From positions 408 through 45,104 of the forward strand of contig NZ_LWUA01000014.1 in NCBI RefSeq assembly GCF_005222955.1: a stretch of DNA of 44,697 nt, read 5' to 3'. Below, piece by piece: positions 1-5,990 of the stretch. Positions within the stretch are counted from its first letter, which is position 1, and every line of letters begins with the position of its first letter. A model generated the notes under the pieces. The model had not been told where the DNA came from, did not search any database, and saw nothing but the letters and a program-made list of their open reading frames with translations. Position numbers and translations under genes: made by a program. The stretch comes from Blastococcus sp. CCUG 61487 (lineage in GTDB: Bacteria; Actinomycetota; Actinomycetes; Mycobacteriales; Geodermatophilaceae).

Positions 1-346
1 CCGCCAGCCCGGACAGGTCGCCGAGGTCGTCGCGGACGTTGCGGGGGTGCACTGCCAGTGCTCGGGGGTCCAGCCACACCAACCGGTGCGCCCGTCCGCT
101 GCCCTCGGACGTCCCGGCGCGTGCGCTGTCGTGAGCGGCCGGGTCGACGTGCTCGGCTTGGCCGAACTCGCTGTCGGCACGTCGGGCGGTTCCGGCGGCG
201 GAAGGCTCGTCGGACGCGCTCTCCCGGCCGGTGTTCAGGGCGGTGACTGTCGTGGTCGCGGTCATCGTGGGTTCTCCTTCAGCGCTCTGCGGGGTGCCGG
301 TGCTCTCGGTGGCGGTGCTGTCGGTGGCGGTGCCGGCGACGGTCAT
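1..346 (-). CDS. ParB-like partition/nuclease-domain protein (partial, runs off left edge)
   Basis: On the minus strand an open frame starts 14 bases after the stop of the ArdC-like gene and is still open at base 1. After about 85 low-complexity, Thr/Ser/Ala-rich residues it reads LVWLDPRALAVHPRNVRDDLGDL, the typical beginning of a ParB/Spo0J N-terminal domain (a hydrophobic strand, then pNpRN, then an 'L..L..L' helix). Two starts are possible: ATG at 346 with GGAG upstream, and an in-frame ATG at 265 preceded by the stronger AAGGAG. ParB-domain proteins on plasmids and integrative elements bind DNA and act in partition or as nucleases. Only the first 115 or so residues are visible, so the role here cannot be decided. 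It is probably co-transcribed with the ArdC-like gene. Confidence 0.75.
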   Translation of the reverse strand, partial: MTVAGTATDSTATESTGTPQSAEGEPTMTATTTVTALNTGRESASDEPSAAGTARRADSEFGQAEHVDPAAHDSARAGTSEGSGRAHRLVWLDPRALAVHPRNVRDDLGDLSGLA

Positions 347-360
347 GTCTCGCGCTCCGG

Positions 361-1458
361 TCAGGCGGTGGCGAGGACGCGGACGCCCCCGGGCTGCGCG
401 ACCGGTCCGGCGGGCGGCGCGGCGTCCCCATCCCCCGGCGCGTTCTCGGTGCTCTGGGGGCCGTCGAGGTGGTCGAGGATGCGGCGGGCGGCGGCGGTCA
501 CCATGGCCGCAGCGGCCCGGACGACATCGGTGTCCCCGGCCGACCACGCGGCGACGTAGGGGACGGTGTAGGCGCCGGCGTCCAGCCCGGCCCAGGCGGT
601 GACGATGTAGGCGACCGACTCGGCTTCGGCCTCCGCCTGCCCGCGGCAGCCCCGGTAGTCGTAGCCCTCGGCGGTGTGCCCGCACTCGATGTGCGCCAGT
701 TCGTGGGCGAGGGTCTTGACCGCCTGCGCGTCGGCGATGTCCGGGCGGACCCGCACGGTGCGGGCGGCCGGGTCGGTGAGGCCGTTGGCCTGCCCGCAGT
801 CCTCGCGGGTGAGCGTGTAGCCGTGGAAGGCGACCTGGGCGGCCAGCGCGTCCCACAGGGCGGCGGGGGCGTCACCGGTCAGTAGCTCCGGTGTGATGTC
901 GGGCAGCGGGTCTCCCTGGGTCTGGGAGATGTCGAAGACGTGCGCGAGCCGGAATCCGCGCAGCACCCGCCGCCGGGTCGACTGGTCGGCGTCCCCGCCG
1001 GCCGGCTCCCCCGCCGTCCCCGCCGCCGTCGTTGCGGCGGGTGCGGCCCGACGGGTGTCCTGCCCGGTGCCGGTGTCGGCCTGGGTCTCCTTGGGGGTGT
1101 GCGTGCAGGGAGCCAGGACGGCGAGCCCCGTGGAGCCCTTGACCACGCTGCGGCCCAGCGCCTTCCAGGTGCCGAAACCGGCGACCCGCGTCGGGCTGAT
1201 GCCCAGCCGCGCGGCCTGCAGTTCGATCAGCAGCTGGTTGCCCAGGCTGTAGGTGTGGAACTTCGCGGCGGCCTCCAGCATCGCCCGCCACTGCGGATCG
1301 GCGGTGAGCGCTTCGACCTGCTCGCCGATTTGCTCGTGCAGGGCGGTGATCTTCGCCGCCCGGACGGCGTCGGCGGCTTCCCGCTGCGCGGCGCTGCGGT
1401 GGGTGCGCTTGCCCTTGCCGGTGCGGCTGCTGCTCGTTGTGCTGCTGGTGCTGGTCAT
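361..1458 (-). CDS. ArdC-like antirestriction protein with ssDNA-binding domain and zinc metallopeptidase domain
   Basis: 365 residues from the ATG at 1458, chosen because GGGAGGG precedes it; the frame stays open upstream to 1548 without a better start. Residues about 25-125 match the ArdC N-terminal ssDNA-binding domain ('FHTYSLGNQLLIELQ' followed by 'VAGFGTWKALGR'). A Thr/Ala/Gly-rich linker follows. The C-terminal half has HELAH at residues 252-256 with a downstream acidic helix (EAEAESVAYIV), the HEXXH...E arrangement of the ArdC/ImmA-IrrE peptidase fold. ArdC of conjugative plasmids binds single-stranded DNA entering the recipient and protects it from restriction; that role is known for the family and inferred here. 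It lies upstream of a ParB-like gene and beside a hairpin-rich non-coding region, which fits the leading region of a transferable element. Confidence 0.82.
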   Translation of the reverse strand: MTSTSSTTSSSRTGKGKRTHRSAAQREAADAVRAAKITALHEQIGEQVEALTADPQWRAMLEAAAKFHTYSLGNQLLIELQAARLGISPTRVAGFGTWKALGRSVVKGSTGLAVLAPCTHTPKETQADTGTGQDTRRAAPAATTAAGTAGEPAGGDADQSTRRRVLRGFRLAHVFDISQTQGDPLPDITPELLTGDAPAALWDALAAQVAFHGYTLTREDCGQANGLTDPAARTVRVRPDIADAQAVKTLAHELAHIECGHTAEGYDYRGCRGQAEAEAESVAYIVTAWAGLDAGAYTVPYVAAWSAGDTDVVRAAAAMVTAAARRILDHLDGPQSTENAPGDGDAAPPAGPVAQPGGVRVLATA

Positions 1459-1586
1459 CTGGACCCTCCCGGAACCGGAGCCGACACCGGTACGGGAGGA
1501 ACTTCGGAACCGGTGTCCTGCCACCCATTCCCCCGGCCCGTCCGGCAAAGAGCTCTGCTCAGGGGCCGGGAGCGACGGCGGGGGAC

Positions 1587-1826
1587 GACCGGACCAAGAC
1601 TGCTTCCGCAGCGGAGCGCCCGAAGGGCGGAAGGATCTTGGTCCGGTCGGGAGGAGACGGCGCGGGAGGCCCCCACGCTGAGCTGCCGGACGGGTCGGGG
1701 GACCAGCAAGCGCAGCCCGCCGAAGGCGGACGTTGACGACGGCGCAGCCGGCGCCACGCGCAGCGTGGCCCGAAGGGTGCTCCTGGCCCGCCCCACCCGT
1801 CGCGGCGCGGGGACGTCGACGCCGCG
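1587..1826. repeat. Cluster of perfect short hairpins, three with GNA triloops
   Basis: Stems: 1587-1599 pairs with 1636-1648 (13 bp perfect) and encloses two smaller hairpins, 1605-1609/1611-1615 and 1617-1621/1625-1629 (loop GAA). Then 1717-1721/1725-1729 (loop GAA), 1753-1759/1763-1769 (7 bp, loop GCA) and 1801-1807/1820-1826. The first group can fold as a branched three-way structure. C(GNA)G triloops form unusually stable mini-hairpins in single-stranded DNA, so the region may act when single-stranded. It lies 130-370 bases upstream of the ArdC-like start. Confidence 0.6.
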
Positions 1827-1964
1827 CTCACCGGTCACCGAGCCCGGTCAACCGCCACGTCGCGGACGCCCCTGGCCGCCCGATCACGGTCCCGGCCGGC
1901 TCGTCGTGCCCCGGGTGCGGTGTCCAGCGCCATGAGTCGAGCGTGGCCAGGTCAGCGCCCGCCC

Positions 1965-2008
1965 GAGGGAGTCCGTCCGGAGGTTGTGGACAGACTCCCT
2001 CGTCCACA
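1965..2008. promoter_or_regulatory. Interlocked inverted repeats with two DnaA-box-like sites
   Basis: GAGGGAGTC (1965-1973) pairs with GACTCCCTC (1993-2001), and TGTGGAC (1985-1991) pairs with GTCCACA (2002-2008). The two stems overlap, so they are mutually exclusive or pseudoknot-like. CTGTCCACA (minus strand, 1993-1985) and TCGTCCACA (2000-2008) both fit the relaxed actinobacterial DnaA box, facing each other. This could be an operator or part of an element replication origin. Confidence 0.45.
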
Positions 2009-2343
2009 GGGACCAATCGCGCAGGAGCACCCCGATGCTCACGGCCTGCATCGGCAAGCAGGAGGACAACAGGAGGAACCCCAGGTCAGCAGCGGGCCTC
2101 CAGTAATTCTCCAGGTCCGTCGGCACACGGCTACCCCGACTGCCGTCGGCCTACCGGAGAACGTGCCGAACCCAGCCGCAGGACCGGGGCCGTCGACCGG
2201 CTGTCCCGGCGCCGACGCCCGGCGTCGGCAGATGAAGGGCCTCCATCGCCGGCAGGGGATGCGCCAGCGGCGACCGCTACAGGAGAACAACCGGAGATCG
2301 TCAGAACAAGGTGGCTGTGAAGTGTCACCAACGGGCCCGAAAT

Positions 2344-2367
2344 GGCGCCTTCTGTGGTGAAGGCACC
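2344..2367 (+). promoter_or_regulatory. Hairpin upstream of the small MerR/excisionase-like gene
   Basis: GGCGCCTTC (2344-2352) and GAAGGCACC (2359-2367) form a 9-bp stem with one mismatch and a 6-base loop. It ends 26 bases before the ATG at 2394. It may be an operator or an attenuating leader; function unknown. Confidence 0.35.
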
Positions 2368-2393
2368 GCCACCGACCACCCCGGGAGCCAGCC

Positions 2394-2606
2394 ATGCCCG
2401 ACCCCGCCGCCGCCGACCGCGAGCCCGAGCTGCTCACCATCACCGAAGCCGCCGATGTGCTCCGCGCCCCCGTCGCGACCCTCCGGTACTGGCGTCACCT
2501 CGGCACCGGCCCGAACAGCTTCCGACTCGGCCGGCGCGTCCTCTACCGCCGCGCCGACCTGCGCACCTGGATCGACGCACAAGCAGGCCAGTCACCGCAC
2601 CGATAG
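2394..2606 (+). CDS. Small MerR-type helix-turn-helix DNA-binding protein (excisionase/AlpA-like)
   Basis: 70 residues beginning with ATG after CCCGGGAGC. Residues 14-60 match the HTH_17/excisionase family: 'LLTITEAADVLRAPVATLRYWRHLGTGPNSFRLGRRVLYRRADLRTWID', with the TxxEAAxxL helix, the T-L-R-YW recognition helix and the basic wing ending in the D-L-x-x-W-I helix. Such proteins act as recombination directionality factors or as regulators of element genes. It lies upstream of, and on the same strand as, two unknown genes and the integrase, so excisionase is the most likely role; a transcription regulator is the alternative. Confidence 0.8.
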   Translation: MPDPAAADREPELLTITEAADVLRAPVATLRYWRHLGTGPNSFRLGRRVLYRRADLRTWIDAQAGQSPHR

Positions 2607-2787
2607 CCCCGCGCCTGGCGGAGAGCGGCTGGACGGGCACGGGGCCGCTTCGGATTCCGGGAGCACGGCGAGGCCCTGTGTCCACCCCCGCCCGTGGACA
2701 ACGACGGCCCTCCACAGAAGCCGACCAGGACCCGCGCCGGCAGCGCCGCTACGGCGACGCTGCACACACGCACCCCGAGGAGGAGCG

Positions 2788-3444
2788 ATGGGATGGATGG
2801 GCCCGGTCGTGGACGGCCAGGAGCACGAAGGCTGGGTGGTGCCGCTGTTCGCCGACGGCGCCCAGGGCGCCGGCACCAGCAGCGCCCGCGGTCGGCTGAT
2901 AGCCCGCCGGCCCGACGACGGGCCCTGCAACGGCGACCGGGTGCGGCTGACCTACCGCGACGGCTCCACCGCCGAGGGCCTCTGGTCCGACGGCACGATT
3001 CTCCGCGGCGACGGGATCGTGCATGCCCACGCCAGCGGCGAGGTCGGCGTGGAGGTGATCGACCAGGCGGAGCAGTGGCGCCCGGACGCCGCGGTCGTCG
3101 GCTGGGCCGCCGGCTGCACCTGCGGCTGGCGCGGCACCCCCTGGACCCGCGTACCACCGGAGCTGGCCGACCCGGCGGCGCGGCGGCTCGCCGTCACCGG
3201 CCCGTGGGCCGACCTGGAGGCCGCCGACGAGAACCGGGTGATGACCGAATGGCGCCGCCACATCGCCGGATGGCAAGCCCTGGAGGACGTCGAGGCGGCC
3301 GCCGCCCAGCAGGCCGCCGCCGCCCGCGCCCTGGACGAGGCGGTCCGCGCCGCACTCGCGGCCGGAGCCTCGTGGGCCGACATCGGCCGGGTGACCGGCC
3401 TGACGGCCGGGTCGGCCACCGAGCGGTGGTCGGTCCGTGACTGA
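2788..3444 (+). CDS. Hypothetical protein of the integrative element, with C-terminal HTH-like segment
   Basis: 218 residues from the ATG at 2788, which follows a strong GAGGAGG; the frame is open upstream to 2311 but without comparable translation signals. I do not recognise the family. Visible features: a beta-rich N-terminal half, a C-x-C-G-W motif (AGCTCGWRGTPW) near residue 110, an Ala-rich amphipathic helix around residues 155-190, and a C-terminal stretch, AALAAGASWADIGRVTGLT, that looks like a small helix-turn-helix of the 'GaSWaeIG..lG' type. Similar proteins occur in actinobacterial mobile elements. Its stop overlaps the GTG start of the next gene by 8 bases, so the two are probably translated together. 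Confidence 0.72.
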   Translation: MGWMGPVVDGQEHEGWVVPLFADGAQGAGTSSARGRLIARRPDDGPCNGDRVRLTYRDGSTAEGLWSDGTILRGDGIVHAHASGEVGVEVIDQAEQWRPDAAVVGWAAGCTCGWRGTPWTRVPPELADPAARRLAVTGPWADLEAADENRVMTEWRRHIAGWQALEDVEAAAAQQAAAARALDEAVRAALAAGASWADIGRVTGLTAGSATERWSVRD

Positions 3445-4126
3445 GCGGCCGAAGGGCCACCCCGGACCGAGCGAGGACACCCGGCCAGGGCAGCGCACCG
3501 TGCTCGTCGTCGACCTCGACGGGGAGCCGCTGGCCCCGCTGCGCGCCCTGGAGGAGATCCTGCTGTGCCTGGGCACGTGGGAGGACGACGACCGGCGAGA
3601 TCCGGGTACCGGCACGGAGCCGCTGCGGGTGCCGGCGCCGCTGGCCGGCCGGGTCGCCCTCGCCGCCGTCCAGCGCCTGCTCACCGCCCTGGCGCCCACC
3701 CAGTCCCGGGAACCAGGGTTCGGCCGGCTGCTCGCCCCGGACGGCCGCTACGAGCATGCGCCGATGACCGCGCTCACCCTGCCCGCCGCCGACATCGACC
3801 TCCTCGCCGCCACCGCCGCCGCCCTCGGCCACCCTCGGCTGGACGCCGACATCGCCGAGCTGGTCGCCGCCCACGCCGAGCAGCTCGCCGGCGGCTACCG
3901 CCGGGCCGACCGCACCGAGCTCGTCTCGCTCCTCGCGCGGCTGGCCGGCCTGCTCGACCTCGCTCCCACCGACGACACCCGCCTGCTCACCGCTCGGCTG
4001 CGCGCCATCCCGCCCGGCGCCGACTGCGTGCTCAGCGACGCCGAGGAAGCCGCCCACGCCCGCACCGCCGACCGCATGAACCACATGTGGGCGCACGGCT
4101 CGGGCATCGACCGCTACCTCTACTGA
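3437..4126 (+). CDS. Hypothetical protein of the integrative element
   Basis: 229 residues starting at GTG 3437, inside the end of the preceding gene (8-base overlap), with codon composition typical of a real high-GC gene. No family is recognised. It appears soluble and helical, Ala/Leu-rich, with repeated 'LLAATAAALGHPRLDADIAELVAAHAEQL'-like helices and no signal peptide or membrane segment. Its position between the excisionase-like gene and the integrase indicates that it belongs to the element; function unknown. Confidence 0.68.
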   Translation: MTERPKGHPGPSEDTRPGQRTVLVVDLDGEPLAPLRALEEILLCLGTWEDDDRRDPGTGTEPLRVPAPLAGRVALAAVQRLLTALAPTQSREPGFGRLLAPDGRYEHAPMTALTLPAADIDLLAATAAALGHPRLDADIAELVAAHAEQLAGGYRRADRTELVSLLARLAGLLDLAPTDDTRLLTARLRAIPPGADCVLSDAEEAAHARTADRMNHMWAHGSGIDRYLY

Positions 4127-4155
4127 ACCGGTGAACGCCCAGCCCGCACCGGTTC
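4125..4155 (+). terminator. Hairpin just after the hypothetical gene
   Basis: GAACCGGT (4125-4132) and ACCGGTTC (4148-4155) form a perfect 8-bp stem with a 15-base loop, starting on the stop codon. It is a possible terminator or attenuator between the upstream element genes and the integrase. There is no T-tract. Confidence 0.4.
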
Positions 4156-4315
4156 GTCGGTCGCGAGCCAGGTCAGCCGAGGTCGGGCAGGCCGGCCGGC
4201 CGATCTGTGCTCGACCGATGGCGGCCAGTCGGGCTGATGGCCTTTCAGTCGGTGGAGACTCCCACACTGAAGCGGCCAAGGCCCCCAAGCTAGAGACAGA
4301 GGGAGGCGATGCGAA

Positions 4316-5422
4316 GTGGCGTCGATCGCGAAGAGGCCTGATGGGACGTATCGGCCGCGGTACCGGGACGAGAACGGCAAGGAGCACGCTCGCCACTTCA
4401 AGCGAAAGGCCGACGCTCAGCGGTGGCTCGACGAAGTGACGGCTTCAGTGGTCACCGGCAGCTACGTGGATCCGCGGGCCGGGCGGACGACTTTCGACGC
4501 GTACTTCCGAGGCTGGGCGGAGCGCCAGGTGTGGGCGCCCATGACCGAGGTGTCGATGGACCTGGCGCGGCGCAAGGTCACTTTCGGTTCGGTCCCCATC
4601 GCGTCGCTTCGAGCCTCGCACCTCGAGACTTGGGTCAAGGCGATGGTGGCCGCCGGGTACGCGCCCAACACTGTGGCTACCCGGGTCAACGCCGTCCGGG
4701 CGGTCCTCAAGTCCGCCGTGCGGGATCGGGTCATCGCCGTTGATCCCTCCGTTGGGCTCCGGCTGCCTGCTCGACGACGGGCAGAGCACGCGATGGAGAT
4801 CCCGACACCGGACCAGATTCGAGCGCTGATCGATGGCTCCCGCCCCAGCATGCGGGCCTACCTGGGGGTCTGCGCCTTCGCCGGCCTGCGCTTGGGCGAG
4901 GCCTCCGGGCTCAATCGGGAGGACGTCGACTTCCTCGGGAGGCGGCTGCACGTGCGCCGTCAGGTGCAGCGCCGCCGGGGTGGCCCCGCCGAACTGCGGC
5001 AGCCCAAGTACGGATCGGAGCGGACGATCTATCTGCCCGACCGGCTGGTCGAGATGCTCGCCCGGCACGTCGAGCGCACCGGGACCGCGATGGAGGGGTG
5101 GCTGTTCCACACCGCCGACGGCCGTCCTCTTCCGCCCAGCACCGTCAACTCGTGGTGGCAGTCGACCGTCCGGGCTGCCGGCACGCCGGCCCTGCATCTG
5201 CACGGGCTGCGGCACTTCTACGCCTCGGGCCTGATCGCTGCGGGCTGCGACGTAGTGACCGTACAGCGGGCGCTGGGGCACCGGTCGCCGTCGACGACCC
5301 TGGACACCTACTCCCACCTGTGGCCGTCCGCGGAGGACCGGACCCGGGCGGCCGCGGCCGGTCTGACGGATCTGGTTTTCGACGCTGCTGCGGACTCAGT
5401 GCGGACCGAGGAACACGATTGA
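4316..5422 (+). CDS. Tyrosine recombinase / phage-type integrase
   Basis: 368 residues from GTG 4316, preceded by GGGAGG. An AP2-like arm-binding N-terminus ('SIAKRPDGTYRPRYRDENGKEH') is followed by a SAM-like core-binding domain (about 60-150) and the catalytic domain (about 162-345). All catalytic residues are visible: Arg192 (AGLRLGEA), Lys231 in the beta-hairpin, His296-x-x-Arg299 (HGLRH), His322 (LGHRS) and the nucleophile Tyr332 (DTYSHL). The enzyme integrates and excises the element by site-specific recombination. Its stop is about 30 bases from the junction with a truncated CpaF/TadA-like gene, the usual position of an attachment site beside its integrase. No tRNA gene is visible at the junction. 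Confidence 0.95.
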   Translation: MASIAKRPDGTYRPRYRDENGKEHARHFKRKADAQRWLDEVTASVVTGSYVDPRAGRTTFDAYFRGWAERQVWAPMTEVSMDLARRKVTFGSVPIASLRASHLETWVKAMVAAGYAPNTVATRVNAVRAVLKSAVRDRVIAVDPSVGLRLPARRRAEHAMEIPTPDQIRALIDGSRPSMRAYLGVCAFAGLRLGEASGLNREDVDFLGRRLHVRRQVQRRRGGPAELRQPKYGSERTIYLPDRLVEMLARHVERTGTAMEGWLFHTADGRPLPPSTVNSWWQSTVRAAGTPALHLHGLRHFYASGLIAAGCDVVTVQRALGHRSPSTTLDTYSHLWPSAEDRTRAAAAGLTDLVFDAAADSVRTEEHD

Positions 5423-5719
5423 GCCGCTGATCTGCAGATTCAGGGGAGTTAGCTCGTTGACCCAGATCTCCTCGATCTCCGGGTCGTCGAGGTAGCGCTG
5501 AAAGGGTCCGAAGCCGGCCACCCGGTCGAGCACGTCGCGCACCACCGCCTCGGCGTCCCCGATCGGGGGCAGCGCCGAGGTGAGCGATCGCTCCGAGTAG
5601 TCGGCGACGACGTCGCGCACCAGCATCCGCACCGGCCCCGGGTCGGTGAACGGGTCGAGCCCGCGGCGGCGGATGAGCTCGCGGACCTCGCCGTCCACCA
5701 CGTCCAGAGCGCTCGCCAC
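5396..5719 (-). pseudogene. N-terminal fragment of a CpaF/TadA-type secretion ATPase, truncated by the element
   Basis: 107 codons from GTG 5719. Residues 1-89 match the N-terminal region of actinobacterial CpaF/TadA ATPases: 'VDGEVRELIRRRGLDP', a helical stretch, then 'DRVAGFGPFQRYLDDPEIEEIWVNE'. The family is normally 350-450 residues with Walker A/B motifs, all of which are missing. The last 18 codons (LTPLNLQIS...) come from the inserted element. CpaF/TadA powers assembly of Tad/Flp pili. The gene is preceded by TACAGT ending 6 bases before GTG, so the mRNA is probably leaderless. The rest of the gene, with tadB/tadC, should lie at the other end of the element, beyond the left edge. Confidence 0.8.
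5427..5480. other. Element/chromosome junction (putative att site) inside the CpaF/TadA-like gene
   Basis: Read on the minus strand, the secretion-ATPase coding sequence is normal through GTC AAC GAG (codon 89, bases 5455-5453), where the family continues with a conserved strand. Instead the frame continues into unrelated sequence and stops at 5396. The crossover core must therefore lie at or just to the right of base 5453, probably within the well-conserved codons for EEIWVNE. On the element side, CTGATCTGCAGATTCAG (5427-5443) is a near-perfect palindrome that could be an integrase-binding or terminator element. Confidence 0.65.
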
Positions 5720-5720
5720 G

Positions 5721-5751
5721 GCCGGACTGTAAGAGAACGGAGCAGTCCGGC
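5721..5751 (-). promoter_or_regulatory. Inverted repeat overlapping the -10 of the CpaF-like gene (putative operator)
   Basis: GCCGGACTG (5721-5729) and CAGTCCGGC (5743-5751) are a perfect 9-bp inverted repeat with a 13-base spacer. The minus-strand -10-like TACAGT (5731-5726) lies within it, so a protein bound here would cover the promoter. The regulator is unknown. Confidence 0.45.
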
Positions 5752-5769
5752 GTGACGCTCAGCCACCAA

Positions 5770-5779
5770 CCTGTGGACG
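5770..5779. promoter_or_regulatory. CCTGTGGACG motif (DnaA-box-like) upstream of the CpaF-like gene
   Basis: The reverse complement, CGTCCACAGG, fits the relaxed actinobacterial DnaA box. It lies about 50 bases upstream of the GTG at 5719. Related copies precede all three type VII transcription units in this window. Confidence 0.4.
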
Positions 5780-5845
5780 ACGGCCACGAAGGTCCACCCG
5801 GCCGGGTGAACCGCCGGCGGGCAGCCCGGCCGGCCCGTCACGCAA

Positions 5846-5880
5846 CCCGCACAGCGGCGACTGTGCGGGAACTGTGCGGG
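5846..5880. promoter_or_regulatory. Palindrome plus third half-site upstream of the large secreted protein
   Basis: CCCGCACAG (5846-5854) and CTGTGCGGG (5861-5869) form a perfect 9-bp palindrome with a 6-base centre; a second CTGTGCGGG follows at 5872-5880. Iterated half-sites of this kind are typical of transcription-factor binding. They lie 111-145 bases upstream of the GTG at 5991. Confidence 0.45.
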
Positions 5881-5990
5881 TGCTGCCCGTGGTCGCCGTC
5901 CGATCCCGACGCGAGCCTCGATCCGGCGCCGCACGCCCGTGCGCCGCCGGGACCGCTCAGGTCCCCACCTCTCGCACTCCGGAGACCCGA

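Larger units (their letters stand above)
1459..2393. other. 935-bp non-coding stretch of the integrative element
   Basis: No convincing gene is visible. Every open frame here is Arg/Pro/Ser-rich shadow composition without a family motif. The left third (1587-1826) holds a dense series of perfect short inverted repeats. Bases 1965-2008 hold two interlocking inverted repeats with two DnaA-box-like sequences. A hairpin at 2344-2367 precedes the small DNA-binding gene. On sequence structure it is best regarded as a cis-acting region (transfer origin, single-strand origin or regulatory region), but none of these functions is proven. Confidence 0.6.

Noticed and set aside
1985-2008. Chromosomal replication origin
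   Set aside because: Only two DnaA-box-like sequences, no AT-rich unwinding region and no dnaA/dnaN genes; similar single motifs occur elsewhere in the window.
1733-2320. 195-codon plus-strand frame in the non-coding element region
   Set aside because: Arg/Pro/Ser-rich, no family motif and no plausible ribosome-binding site; the region is better explained by hairpins and regulatory repeats.
5396-5480. tRNA gene as integration target
   Set aside because: No cloverleaf or tRNA-like sequence is visible near the integrase end; coding sequence of a secretion ATPase occupies the junction.
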